64,000 bases of DNA from Oegoconia quadripuncta (GCA_949316235.1 OX438752.1:186001-250000); one strand, 5' to 3'; numbered from the stretch's first letter, positions 22,366 to 32,831 are shown. Numbers and translations are program-made. Notes: generated by a model not told the origin, from the letters alone.

Positions 22366-22615
22366 GTACTCGGTTTACAACATAGGGTTTACGAATCGGA
22401 GGTCGCGGGTTGATCCCCAGCGGGGTACATGTTTAGGTACTCGGTTTGTCCGCCAGCAATGATAATAGCATTGTTGTGTTCCGGTTGTCCGAGATAAGAT
22501 AGCCAGTCCCCCAAATACGATAGGTTCTCCGAGTCAGTACTCTTCCATTTTCGGTCTCATCGTCACTTAAAATCAGGTGTGATTGAGGTCAAGTGCTAAC
22601 CCGATTGCATAAAAA
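22366..22615 (+). repeat. SINE-C with internal deletion
   Basis: It has GAATCGGAGGTCGCGGGTTG and CCCCAGCGGGGTACATGTTT, then jumps from TACTCGGTTTG to GTCCGCC, skipping the usual TTGGTGGTAGGGC part. It ends TCACTTAAAATCAGGTGTG and TTGAGGTCAAG. Confidence 0.65.
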
Positions 22616-22811
22616 AAAGTTGTTACTTTTAGATATACTGAGTTTTTAAGCTTTAATTTTATGATCACTATTCTGTGGTTCCTAGGATATATTTTTAAAA
22701 TCGGTCCTCAATTGAAGGAGAAATCGGTGGACATACATAAAAGGAACATACGTTCGAACATGGTACAATATTATTGCACTTTTGTTTTGTGGTTGTAAAT
22801 CTAACTAATGT

Positions 22812-23212
22812 AACTAATATTATAAATTTGTTAGTATATTTGTTTTTTTTTTTTTATATGAGAGAGCGGCAGACGAGCATGCGGGTCACCTGATGGAAAG
22901 CAATCACCGCCGCCCATGGACACCCGCAACACCAAAAGGGTCACAGATGCGTTGCCGGCCTTTGAGGAAGGTGTAGGCTCGTTTGTTGAAGGTTCCAATG
23001 TCGTACTCGTTCGTTCGTTCGTAGTATATTTGTTGATCAATCACAGCGAAACGGATGAATGGATTTGATTGAAATTTGGTATATTTATAGAACATAGCCT
23101 GGATTACAACATAGGATACTTTTTATTGTGATAAAATGTATAGTTCCCACGAGATAAACAAATTTCCGCGATAAAGTTATTCAACGTAGGCAAAGCCGCG
23201 GGCGCAAAGCTA
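22812..23212 (+). repeat. Repeat G interrupted by LINE-R
   Basis: Starts AACTAATATTATAAATTTG, is interrupted from 22845 to 23021, and resumes with GTTGATCAATCACAGCGAA. It ends with GCAAAGCCGCGGGCGCAAAG and CTAGT (23207-23214 region). Confidence 0.65.
22845..23021 (-). mobile_element. LINE-R 3' fragment inserted in repeat G
   Basis: Minus-strand LINE-R tail with GAAAGCAATCACCGCCGCCC on the plus strand. The 13-bp duplication TAGTATATTTGTT (22832-22844 and 23022-23034) flanks it, so this is a genuine short, 5'-truncated insertion. The 5' end has a small (GTTC)n stutter at 22998-23020. Confidence 0.75.
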
Positions 23213-23264
23213 GTAAATGAATATTATAATAATAAATATATATTTTATTTTTTTATTTTTTTTG

Positions 23265-23463
23265 ATTAAAAACTGGTTTCGCGTTTGACCACAATCTCAC
23301 CTGATGGAAAGTGACGATGTAGCCGAAGATGTATCACGCGCACCCAGTAAATGCCTATTCACTCTAGACTTGAAGATCCCGAGGTTGTAAGTGTCGGGAA
23401 AAACCGACGCGGGCAGTGAGTTCCATACCTTAGCAGTCCGAAGATGGAAAGGGGACGGTGGAA
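23265..23463 (-). pseudogene. LINE-J 3' fragment
   Basis: Minus-strand coding scraps match LINE-J: ELTARVGFSRHLQPRDLQV-like sense with frame breaks, and the inverse of CACCTGATGGAAAGTGACG near the 3' end. Confidence 0.6.
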
Positions 23464-23472
23464 TAATAATAA

Positions 23473-23560
23473 TAAATAAATATTTCGGACCCTTACACTA
23501 ATTATCTAGTCCCAAACTAAGCAAAGCTTGTACTATGGATATTAGATATATAAGTATAGT
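23473..23560 (-). repeat. SINE-A tail
   Basis: CTAGTCCCAAACTAAGCAAA (23510-23529) in minus orientation; no head. Confidence 0.6.
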
Positions 23561-23572
23561 CTGGGGGCATGA

Positions 23573-23715
23573 TAGTGTCTCCGCCAAGATGAGCCAAAAG
23601 CAGCACTGTCTACCTTTTCTCGAAGCGTTTCGCCACATTTTTAAACCCTCATAGCTTCGACCTGATTAATTCTAGAGAGTCCAAATTCTAAGAGTAACAT
23701 GTAGTTAGGTTATGA
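23573..23715 (+). repeat. Repeat H, short copy
   Basis: Starts GTCTGGGGGCATGATAGTGT and has CGCCAAGATGAGCCAAAAGC, like 1874-1960. Confidence 0.5.
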
Positions 23716-23934
23716 TATGTTATTTGTAAATTGTAGGACGGTTGCATGGGACGCGATAGATGGTTAAAACGGTTCAATCTTTATAAAAACATATCTAAAA
23801 GAAATGTGTGAGAGGTATTTCCAGCTCCTGCTCAACGACCGTAATTATGCGTAATAAAAGCGCCGACGTACGGATGCACATCTCTGTAATGCGGAAACTG
23901 TCCTAATAACTCTTCCATCGATCAGAGAGTATTC

Positions 23935-24065
23935 GCAGAATGCGGGGCACATCGCACCGCCCCGCCCCGGGGCGCCGCGCCGCCTGTGCCACGGCACAAT
24001 ACACAAATAGAGCCAGCTTCACCTGTATAGCCGGGCTCCCGCACAAAGGCGCGGTATACCGACCG
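23935..24065. other. GC-rich patch
   Basis: CpG-rich with CCGCCCCGCCCCGGGGCGCC near 23960-23980. No exon or TATA box that I can support. Confidence 0.4.
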
Positions 24066-24204
24066 GTAGGTTTGATTCATCTTTCATTTCTTTTCATGAA
24101 ACATGTGCTCTAATATAGCCTCTATGTACACGAAGGTCTCAAATTCCCAGATTAAGGAAGAATTTCAATTACCAAAATTGTAAGCAATCGCTTGGTTAGG
24201 ATAT

Positions 24205-24650
24205 GGAGGAATTTAAAGATACTATAAAACAGAAACTAATCAATATATTTTCCTTGCTTTCGGAGTCGAAACTTTAGGTCCTTGGGGGCCGGGCGCTCTT
24301 AAATTTTTCTTTAATATTTCAAAGCGCTTAGTCGATGTCACTGGTGACCCGAGAGCTGGTTGTTTCCTCGCTCAACGCTTAAGTATCTGCATACAACGAG
24401 GAAACGCTGCCAGCGTTTTGGGTACCTTGCTTCGCGGCCCCAAATTTTTTATATTTGTTCTAGTTTATATTTAAGTTCCATTTCTTTATTTGTTACTGTT
24501 TTTAAGTAAATAAATTAATTGAAAGTAATATTAAATATATTCATCCTGGCTGTCCGATCAAGAAAGCATATTGTAAAATATCAGACTATTAAGATGATAA
24601 TCATGCCTTTACATAACCAGCTCGTTCGCATGCCGGGCTATTTCACAATG
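24205..24650 (+). pseudogene. LINE-E fragment split by an insertion
   Basis: AGGAATTTAAAGATACTATAAA at 24208 matches LINE-E coding (FKDTIKQKLIN) of 46790. LINE-E resumes at about 24562 with AAAGCATATTGTAAAATATC and GATGATAATCATGCC. The 24250-24545 insert encodes IQRGNAASVLGTL and looks like a 3' piece of another LINE. AATATATT near both sides may be its duplication. Confidence 0.6.
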
Positions 24651-24659
24651 TATTAATTG

Positions 24660-24775
24660 TGCGATTTATAAAGACCTGTTTTTCAAAGAGCAATCCCTCG
24701 AGTTATTTGCTCATTTTTCTCTGGGGAAAATTGCAATTGCAAATTAAAACATTTTTGACTTTGACTCTGTGTGAA
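24660..24775 (+). repeat. LINE-E type 3' end
   Basis: AGAGCAATCCCTCGAGTT, TGCTCATTTTTCTCTGGGG and a TTTTTGACTTTGACTCTG tail. Similar ends are at 32832 (-), 38640 (+) and 48230 (+). Confidence 0.5.
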
Positions 24776-25150
24776 AGACAATTTTCCTCAAATCGCTGTT
24801 CGACATTAATTAATCTTTTATGTGTTAGTCTCAGACGCAGAGGTGTGTTATATTTTATGATTGTAGCATTTGTCTGTATGTGTATAGTACCCGTTGAGGT
24901 GTAACCGTTGAGGAGGACAGGTTGAGGTTTCATCTGTTCCAAAAAAGAATATTTCGAGGTTTCTTAACTCTTGTATTACATGTACATACAGTGTTATACA
25001 TTATATCATGTTACACTTGTTTTATATACTCATAAGTACGGAGCTGGAGCGACCCTCTGTATACTGTATGGAGCTCAAATTAGTTTGTTTTAAAGTAGTT
25101 ACATGATCTCTTATTGAAAGCCATAGAGTTTAATGTTTAGATTGATATAT
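24776..25150. other. No recognised feature
   Basis: A short ORF at 24659-24904 has no family resemblance and overlaps a LINE tail. Confidence 0.35.
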
Positions 25151-25154
25151 AACA

Positions 25155-25320
25155 TATAGATATTGTTGCGGAGTTTCTTGTCCCTTCTTCTCCCTAACTA
25201 TAACACCTTGTGAAGCGATGTAGTTAAAAAAAATAAAAAAATAACATGTTGACTTTCAATAAGTGATATTTTTGTATCCTACATTGAATAAAATATTTTT
25301 GATTTTGATTTTGATTTAGA
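25155..25320 (+). repeat. LINE-E2 3' end with GATTTT tail
   Basis: CCTTGTGAAGCGATGTAGTT and TTGAATAAAATATTTTTGAT followed by (GATTTT)n. The same end is at 38230-38385. Confidence 0.6.
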
Positions 25321-25333
25321 GCGGCATAGATTG

Positions 25334-25548
25334 ACGATCGATTGGTGTAGCGGATAGTGGCCCTGTCTGCGAAACCAACGGTGGCAGGTTCGAATCCCGC
25401 TAGCGGTAAATGTTTGTGTGATGAACACGAAGATTTACTCCCGAGTAATTTATTCATGTTTATCCGTTATCTAGTATCCATTACAAGCTTTGCTTAGTTT
25501 TCGACTAGATGGTTGGTGTAAGTGTCCGAAATATCTATTTACACAGGG
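25334..25548 (+). repeat. SINE-A
   Basis: GACGATCGATTGGTGTAGCG start, B box GGTTCGAATCC (25388-25398), body to GACTAGATGGTTGGTGTAAG. It directly follows a LINE-E2 tail. Confidence 0.8.
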
Positions 25549-25737
25549 TGAGTTTTTTTACCGTAAAGAAAAAAATAGGGCTTATATAGGGTAAGTGAAA
25601 TACAAGGTATTGCCATAGACAGTGTATGAGTACAGTACTTACTTTGTCGCATTCCACAATGTATAGGTACATGGTACAAATGTACCAATAATCTAAGCTC
25701 ATAGGTAGTTTTGCTCGACCACTTTTCAAACTCAAAT

Positions 25738-25876
25738 TTTTTTTTTTTTTTTTTTTTATATGAGAGGGCGGCAAACGAGCATGCGGGTCACCTGATGGAA
25801 AGCAATCACCGCCGCCCATGGACACCCGCAACACCAAAAGGGTCACAGATGCGTTGCCGGCCTTTGAGGAAGGTGT
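25738..25876 (-). repeat. LINE-R 3' tail
   Basis: A long T run (25737-25758), then TATATGAGAGGGCGGCAAAC as in 9019-9465. It stops at GAGGAAGGTG and joins repeat Q at 25877. Confidence 0.7.
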
Positions 25877-26140
25877 CCACCCCAGAATAAGTAGGGCAGC
25901 CTGAGCGATGAGGGATTCTCCAGCACTAATAGTGCTGGTACCCTCCTGGGGTACTAACTCTTTAAATACCGCTACCATTCTGGAGAGAGACTGGAAGGTG
26001 GGCCACCGGCGCCCTCGCTCACCGGACGAAGCGCAGTGGCAAAATGCCACTACTCACTCAGACGTCGGTCTTCTGCGAGAGGGTGGTACTTCCCCGGTCG
26101 AGCCGGCCCATTCATGCTGCAAGCTAATAGCTTACAGCGT
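25877..26140 (-). repeat. Repeat Q joined to LINE-R tail
   Basis: Minus-strand landmarks GCCACTGCGCTTCGTCCGGT and GAGCGAGGGCGCCGG. I have a memory of this as a common lepidopteran repeat, often in LINE 5' regions. Its direct junction with the LINE-R tail suggests an internally deleted LINE. No long ORF of known family. Confidence 0.45.
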
Positions 26141-26554
26141 GGCTCTACCACTACAAATTATCAAACTCTTCACACAAAATGTTCTATCGTATTGCACTTA
26201 TGAAATAATCGAAATGTTTCCGTATCGGGTGATCCGCTTGCTAGTAGTGTTGTGTCTTGATGTGTGGTCAACATTCACTAAGTGTGAGCTAATGTAATTT
26301 TCGGTGGTGCGCTGTCGGCGAGTGACGACAGGATGTCTCTGAGGACGCGTTTGATGTCTAGTCGTGTTTACGGAGGCGCCGCCCTGTCGCTGCGCCGGCG
26401 CACAGCTAACATACTGTCGGTCATACAGGTTCAAGGAAAAGTTTACACAAAGGTTACAAAAAGTGGGGGTATACAAAGCTCGCTGCGTGCATATTTCAGT
26501 TCATTTCCAGTATCCCACGTAAAACTAATGTGTCAAATTTGGTCAGGTATATAG

Positions 26555-26874
26555 ATTCTCTTTTATTTGCTGCATGTAGCTTATTCTCGGTCTTCCTCTT
26601 TTTCTTTTCCCCTCTATTCTTCCTTCTATTATGGTTTTGATGAAATCATCCCATCGTATAAGGTGTCCCAGCATTTTCCCTCTTCTATTCTCAATTACTC
26701 CCAACAACTTCCTGTTTTCCCTTACTTTAAATCCTCTTCGTTAGTTTTCTTCTCTGTCCAGCTGATACGTTCCATTCTCCTCCAGCACGTGTCGTATCAG
26801 GAGATCAAGAGGAAGGCGGAGAGCAGAGAGATATGGAAAAATTTCACCGACAAGAGCAGGGCTTTTAAATAAAT
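26555..26874. mobile_element. LINE-L copy with inverted 5' part
   Basis: 26555-26787 is the minus-strand copy and 26788-26874 the plus-strand copy of one LINE, as shown by the uninterrupted version at 61012-61290. The plus part encodes VSYQEIKRKAESREIWKNF and ends with a stop. The minus part encodes NGTYQLDREEN, KLLGVIEN and GHLIRWDDFIK. Only a few bases of the LINE are lost at the switch point, the arrangement known from twin priming. Confidence 0.75.
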
Positions 26875-26929
26875 AACTAACTAATAAAGATTTTCCTGGT
26901 AACCGCTGATTTTTGCTCGCACTCACTCA

Positions 26930-27690
26930 TCACTCACCACAGTTGTGTGACAGAGACGACGTTATAACATGTAATTTATAGGCTCGTCATAATAATTAGA
27001 TACAGTTGAGTTACTGTTAGTCTCTGCCGATGGCGCAGTGGGCTCGTCGCAGAGCGCTTTGATCTCATGTGATGTATTATTTGGCATTGGCTCCAGCTTT
27101 GACACTCTGCTATAGTAAAACACGCAACCTGCGCACGCGCCGCATCACAACAACCGCCACTTTATAACTAACAATTTATAAGTACACATGTTTCAGTTTC
27201 TCGTGGGAATTAGTGAAATTGATTTGAACAATGTAGTATATGTCACGACGCACCTCTACCCTTCTTACTCTAAGTTAAGCGAAGTATATAAGCGATTGTA
27301 CCATGTATTCGAGACGGACTAAAGCCACAGAGTACTTTTGTATATACGGAGATAGAGACCTATCTCGTAGACTTTGAGTGATATAGCAAATGTGGCGCCA
27401 TCTGTTATCTTTGGCTCTAAGTACAAAATGCCAAAACATAGTTATAGCTATAATTGTATACAACCTACTTGTATGGCTTCCTAATAAAGTTTTCAATTTA
27501 TACAATTTACTACAAGGAGTGACATGTACAGTGATAAGATTGTGTAGTTAATTGTTCTCCCATGTCTCCACATCACATGGCGACCTGTGTGTTGTACACC
27601 ACAAGCCAGCTGTATTTTGCAAATATTGGAGAAGAGATGAAAGTGAATTTGGTTTGATATGATCAGTGAAGAGGCATCCAGTAGGTAGAT
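26930..27690. other. No recognised gene
   Basis: GATGGCGCAGTGGGCTCGTC (27030-27049) resembles a pol III A box, but no B box follows within the usual distance. 27541-27690 resembles nothing I know. Confidence 0.35.
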
Positions 27691-27695
27691 GGAAA

Positions 27696-27860
27696 ATGTT
27701 TTTTTTTTTTAATTTATTAGGGATAATAAACAGTTTTACAATGTGTATAACTTACAACATTATTAACAAACAAGTATAGATGATTGCAAAACCAGCAGCA
27801 TTATCCACAAATTACTAACAACTCAGTACTAAGTACAAAACTAAAGGACTACCTTTGTTT
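27696..27860 (-). repeat. LINE-like 3' tail
   Basis: T run, then TTATTAGGGATAATAAACAG and GTTTTACAATGTG. Similar tail-like stretches are at 8876-9005 and 39255-39330. Confidence 0.35.
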
Positions 27861-28340
27861 CTGCTACCTTTAGTTGATGATAGTAGTCTAATCATTTGAA
27901 TTAATTATCGTTTACTTATCTGTTTAATTATTTCCTTCAAAATCATTCCAAATGACAAATAAATTGTCACCGTCATCTTAAGCCTGCGCCGAGGGAAATG
28001 TGCTAAAACAGCAGTTACTGTTAAGTTGATAAATTCAACAATACTTGATATACACATTTAAAAAAAATACTTTTACCATGACGAAGAATGTCTTAATATT
28101 TACTCCGTGGAAAAATTTTAAAATTATTTATACATTACTCTACAAAATTACGGAAAGTTAGACAAAAATGCAAAAAACGTATGGTGGCGTTAAGTATTTT
28201 TTTAGTTTATAACATTAGAAATCTACGCTTATTTTTAGTTCAACCGAAACAGGAGTGTTTATACTACAAATTTACCGTCTCCAATATAAAAAATTGTATT
28301 AGGCAATTAAGATATGAATTTATCAAAATGCGCTTCAAAT

Positions 28341-28413
28341 CCGCCATACATTTTTACTATGGCGGCCGCGCGGCGATATAAAATAATGTCGCGCATCGCT
28401 GTGATTCAGTCGC
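28341..28413 (+). promoter_or_regulatory. TATA plus initiator core promoter
   Basis: TATAAAAT at 28377-28384 is followed by TTCAGTCG, where the A of the arthropod initiator TCAGT is at 28408, 31 bp from the first T of the TATA box, the standard spacing. A small palindrome CCGCCATA...TATGGCGG lies just upstream (28341-28364). A clean splice donor follows at 28509. Confidence 0.6.
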
Positions 28414-28508
28414 CCACAAGTGTTCAGAGCGAGCGCACGTCACTTTGTTGAGCACCACTATACACACCGATCGCGTCATTTCGTGTACCGGCGACGGCCG
28501 AAAACGGT
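28408..28508 (+). other. Predicted noncoding exon 1
   Basis: From the initiator A to a strong donor GGT|GTAAGTAT (GT at 28509). CpG-rich, no ATG in the frame used by exon 2. The next acceptor is TTATTTGTTTCAG at 29016-29028. Confidence 0.55.
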
Positions 28509-28739
28509 GTAAGTATATTTTTCGGAGTTTTAAATAGACTGCTAACTTTTTCTTGCATACAAAAAATACCAAGAGACGTTACATTAGTTAAGTATATGTG
28601 ATGTATGTACATATTACATTTAGGTTATTGTTCTGTACTTTCATTAAACATTGGTCAGTTGCGTAGCAACTTTATTCTGGTTTTGTCTGTCATGTTATTA
28701 TCATATATTTTTTGTAAAGCTGTCCTTTCTAATAACCTC

Positions 28740-28890
28740 TCTTTTTTTTTTTAATTTTAATTTTCTTTTAACCACCGGTTGTCCGGAAGAGGTCACCGAA
28801 GTTGTACAATGTAGTTTATCATAACTGTAGTACCTATATTACTGTTGTTTCATTTCTTGTGCAATAAAGAGTATTCTTTCACTTATTTAA
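28740..28890 (+). repeat. LINE-D type 3' end in intron 1
   Basis: CCGGTTGTCCGGAAGAGGTC, TGTACAATGTAG and CTTGTGCAATAAAGAG match the LINE-D tail. Confidence 0.4.
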
Positions 28891-29028
28891 TCATTCATTA
28901 TTTTTTCGAAATAAAATTTCGGATTGACAATATATTGGTCTAGTTGGGTGGAGTTCGACAAGATGAGCCAAGTTAAGAAAACTGCAATGGCGTCATTCAT
29001 TACAGTAATAAACTATTATTTGTTTCAG

Positions 29029-29640
29029 TAAAATGGGAAACCGTAAAAAAAGATATTATAAATTAATAAGCAAGACGAGATTCAAGAAAAAAAATAAAAC
29101 TACAACGCAAATTGATAATGAACAGGTCAGTTCTTGTAATTGTAGCAAATATAAGGTCCAATTTGTACGGTGAATGTAGGTATGTAACATAACAAACGAC
29201 TTTCACTGTGGCGACATGGTTGAAAAAAAATAACAAAAAATTTATTTCCCATCCTAATTTCGATCAGCTGATTGCCGATTTGTTTGGGGATTGGGGAGTG
29301 AATTTTTTTTTCGACAAAGTCGCCATAGTGTAAGTTCTTTGTTATGTTACATAGATACATTCACCGTACACAAGGAACGCACTTAATTCAATTGGACATT
29401 TGATAAGAGTTTTCATAATTGACTGAATAATTTATTTTGGACAACTACTAGTAATGCTGTTTTTTTTAGGAATCTCCGCAAGAAACGTCTGATTTTGAAT
29501 TAAATATAGATATTGAAAATGAAAAGCAAGAAGAAATTACAATAAACGGAAACAGACTTATAAATTTTACTTACATTTATCAACAACTACAAGAAATTTC
29601 AAGTCATAACTCAACACTTGGTTGTATACATACATACAAT
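29029..29640 (+). pseudogene. 5' fragment of a spliced Mutator-like transposase gene
   Basis: Exon 2 (29029-29125) has ATG at 29033 right after the acceptor and 31 codons: MGNRKKRYYKL and a lysine-rich run. It ends CAG|GTCAGT in phase 0. Exon 3 starts after TTTTTTTTAG at 29470 in the same phase: acidic residues ending EITINGNRLINFTYIYQQLQ, then EISSHNSTLGC. A GRRIVxxxYxxxQL..I..H pattern opens the Mutator-like transposase domain of arthropod elements, so I read this as that gene's start; the family name is from memory. LINE-M begins at about 29626 and cuts the gene off. No zinc-binding or catalytic region remains. It could be a transposon or a domesticated host gene. Confidence 0.5.
29164..29370. 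mobile_element. Small MITE in intron 2
   Basis: Terminal inverted repeats of about 65 bp: TGTACGGTGAATGTA at the left end is mirrored by TACATTCACCGTACA at the right, and both arms contain GTAACATAACAAA and CTGTGGCGAC/CTATGGCGAC. It lies wholly within the predicted intron. No clear target duplication. Confidence 0.7.
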
Positions 29641-31065
29641 CCTATACATCTGGAACTAGACATATGCACTACGGTGTACCTCAAGGCCAGTGTATTAGGC
29701 CCACTCCTTTTTCTAATATATATAAATGACATTCCGAAATCTACAAATAATCCTATGGTGTTATTTGCCGATGATAGCACTGTGGTATATGAGGATGAAG
29801 AGGATATCAACAGCAGTCTTTCATCTATCATTGACTGGTTGGAATGTAATAACCTTAAGATTAACCTAGACAAAACGAAAATAATGAACTTTAAACAAAG
29901 AAACCATTTAAATATGACAACAAATGTACAATATAATAGTAAAAGGGTGGATGAAGCATCAGTAACTCAATTCTTGGGTATTAATATTGACAGTAACATG
30001 GAATGGACGACACAAATAAATGAAGTATGCAAAAAAGTAACAAAGTTCTCATATGCATTACATATCTTAAGCAAAACTGTTAACCGCGGAGCTGTACTTA
30101 CGGCCTATCATGGCTACGTAGCTTCTACTCTGAGATATAGTATAATTTTCTGGGGGAATGCCACAGACAATGAACAAGTGTTTATAGCCCAGAAGCGATG
30201 TATAAGAGTTATTTGTAATTTGCGACGCACAGATTCTTGCAAACCCTTCTATAAGCAGCTGAATTTACTCACGGTTCCTTCTATTTATATTTACAAGACT
30301 GCAATTTTTGTTCGGTCTAATCCTGAGCATTTTGAACATGTTAAACGAGCACGGCGACGTGATCAGTTACGTTTAGTATCCTGTAAAACTACACTTTTTA
30401 GAAATAGCATATTTGCAATGGCACCAATAATATACAATAAGATACCTAAATTCATTCGAGAATTTCATGATCTAAGTACATTCAAGAGTTCGTTGTTTAA
30501 ATATTTAATAGAACACATTATTCCATTAAAGATTTCTTGAATGACAAATCTGCTTGATTGTTTCTGAGCGGGAAAACAGCACCTAATTTAAATTTGCAGT
30601 TGTTAATTTGCATTGAGTTACTGTTTGACTTGTTATATTATTATTGACTCTATATGTTGAATAATGTATAAATGACTGAATATAATTCATGTTAAATATT
30701 CCATGACTATGTAATTTTAATCTAATTTCATTTCAATTTGACATTTTTATTTACCAATTTCAATCGTATTTTACAATTTTAACATTGTCCTTAATAATTG
30801 ACATGGAATTATAATATTAATTTTCGAAACTAAGCTAATGGGTATCTACTGTAATATATTTGTTTTTTTTTTTTGCAAAAAAATCCTACCATCTTAGATA
30901 AGCCTATGTACCTACCTTAGATAAATAACTAACCATTTTTTTTGTATGCCAAAATGGATCACAATCATCAAAATGGAGTAGATCACAGTGTTACTTATAC
31001 CATAATATTTACTAACATCTTTTATACCTGTGTTTCACATTAATAAATTGAATTAAATTGAACTT
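29626..31065 (+). mobile_element. LINE-M, 5'-truncated non-LTR retrotransposon
   Basis: It begins inside the RT core (GVPQG box at about 29665) and includes the C-terminal half, a stop at 30540 and about 520 bp of AT-rich 3' UTR ending AATAAATTGAATTAAATTGA (31041-31060). The left junction lies near 29625 but no target duplication could be fixed. Confidence 0.7.
29674..30540 (+). pseudogene. LINE-M reverse transcriptase, C-terminal half
   Basis: About 288 codons from a CR1/Jockey-group RT: SVLGPLLFLIYINDIP, the catalytic FADD at residues 31-34, LKINLDKTKIMNF, then the C-terminal region with FWGNATDNEQVFIAQKRCIR and a last IYNKIPKFIREFHDLSTFKS. At the left an extra base at GGCC (29685-29688) puts the preceding GVPQG motif in another frame. 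By chance the open frame is continuous with exon 3 of the gene it interrupts, giving an open stretch from 29470 to 30540. Confidence 0.75.
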
Positions 31066-32370
31066 TTGCGTTTTATAATCTGTAGATTTTGCACCATCAC
31101 CAATAGTTTTACATTATTGATAAACTTTCCTAAAAGATCAATAAAAATTAAATTTAACAAGGATTTTGTTTTAATTTTTAGCACATTTGGTCAATATTAA
31201 AAAGGAGTAGACAAAGTAAAAATAATTGATACTAAATAGCCCTGAAAATTATTGCGAGAAGAAATCCAATACAACCCCCAATAAAGAAAATGTGAGTTAC
31301 ATATGTTTACGCTCGGACGGTGTTCGGTCTGCCATACGCACATTCGCATCAAGCGAAATACCTAAACAGCGCGCGCGTCTTTCGCTCGGCGCAGCCTTAA
31401 TGAGGGGCTAGAAGCATTGCTGTGTTTGTCAGTTTTAGTACCGGCTTAAATCACTCCTGACACTCTGGTATGGTCTTGTCTTTTTGGACTACTATACTCT
31501 CAAACATCGAGCACAATTATACCTCCGGCAAATTATAAATTTACAAACTCTTTTCCAAGTCTAATTTGGCGTTGTTCTTCCAAATAAAATGACTGCACCC
31601 ATTCTATAAGTAAAGTTAAATACCGAATTGATTCCGGTAACTTTTTTTTAAATGTCACAGTAGACAGGATAGGATATAAGACTGCAGAAGAACAGGACAA
31701 GTTTGGGAAGCTACCGGCTCAAAACAGCATGATGAAGATCTTCACGCCACGAGATGCCACGGATCGCGCGTAATTAAATTATATAGTACTGGGGTGCTAA
31801 GTGTCAGTGTGAGTGTTTTACAGGCACTTGACATAATTGGGCCACATGCCCTGCGCCTGCACCATTCCGAGACTTTGACGTTGTATTGTACAGGTATACG
31901 AGTCTATTATGTGTAGGCTGTTAATATGTGTTTTAATCCCCGACGGAATTAGACGAGGGTTATGTATTTGACGGCGTTACGAGTGTGTTCCGTCTTTGGT
32001 AATGCGTGGTCCGATCTGAGTGGGGGTTTTTATATATTAAAGGCTAAATAAGGCATAGGTTTAATGAAAATCGGTTAAACCGTATCGAAGATATTTAGCT
32101 TTTTTAGTTTATTGTAAAGGAGATTGAACTTTTCTGACTCGGTTAACCTGCCCTCGTAGCATGACAACGTTTGTCGAGCGCGACGCGATGTGAGAGTGAG
32201 ATAGTTGTTGATGTTGAGTTGATATTTCGTCCAAACGTGTGAGCAGGACAAATATTATTTCGCACGACATAAACGTTTATCGCGCCTGTCATGCTCATGT
32301 CATGTCATGTCATGCAGGTTTGAGCACCATAAGTTAGGATTGGTCTGCCAGCAGCGGTCTGGAGTGCAGC
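31066..32370. other. No recognised gene; one CpG-rich patch
   Basis: A phrase like an exon (31232-31289, SPENYCEKKSNTTPNKEN followed by GTGAGT) lies 25 bp downstream of an ATTTTTAG acceptor-like site, too weak to call. 31310-31410 is CpG-rich. Confidence 0.35.
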
Positions 32371-32383
32371 ATTATCGGAGTAA

Positions 32384-32514
32384 GTGTGCCCACCCACGAC
32401 CGACTTTTTGTAGGACCGATAATGGTTCCGACTTTTTCCTCATTACTTTTATCACCGATGTTGTGACCGATTTTTTGTAGGACGTGGCCGATTGTCGACC
32501 GTGGGCGGGCAGCC
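32384..32514. mobile_element. MITE Y, Harbinger-like
   Basis: Ends GTGTGCCCACCCACGACCG and (inverse) GGCTGCCCGCCCACGGTCG. TAA is on both sides (32381-32383, 32515-32517). A second copy, flanked by TTA, is at 37645. TWA duplications and these ends suit PIF/Harbinger. Confidence 0.8.
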
Positions 32515-32589
32515 TAAAGAGGAGGAACCGAGTCCGGAACTCCATTTTGCGCTCCAAAACTCGCGTCATAGTCATGTGCTAAAGAAAGC

Positions 32590-32830
32590 TGCCGATTTAA
32601 AATGCTATTGGGCGTGTCACCTCTGCCCAATGCGTCAGGGAAAATGGGAAAGGATGTGCACCGATTGGATCCCACAGGACATTAGACGCGGCAAAGGGAG
32701 ACCTACAAAGCGATATCGCGATGAGCTGGATACTTTCAGCAAAGAGTGGAGAGATATTACACAGGACAGAGACTGACATTGTGTGGCTCAAAATAGGGCA
32801 GGCTTTAGCCCAATAAAAAAAAAGTCTATT
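32590..32830 (+). pseudogene. RTE-type LINE C-terminal fragment
   Basis: About 60 codons: KCYWACHLCPMRQGKW, WIPQDIRRGKGRPTKRYRDE, FSKEWRDITQDRD, stop, then GGGCAGGCTTTAGCCCAAT. This is the well-known end of RTE-like LINEs. The RT core is missing. Confidence 0.75.
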
Positions 32831-32831
32831 G

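Noticed and set aside
26333..26430. Possible first exon (MSLRTRLMSSRVYGG, arginine-rich)
   Set aside because: Looks like a mitochondrial leader at first, but the donor is weak, no promoter is visible and the ORF runs into a LINE.
29470..30540. Fusion of a Mutator-like exon with reverse transcriptase as one protein
   Set aside because: The frame is continuous only because the LINE has an extra base after its GVPQG motif; the LINE's own frame before that point differs.
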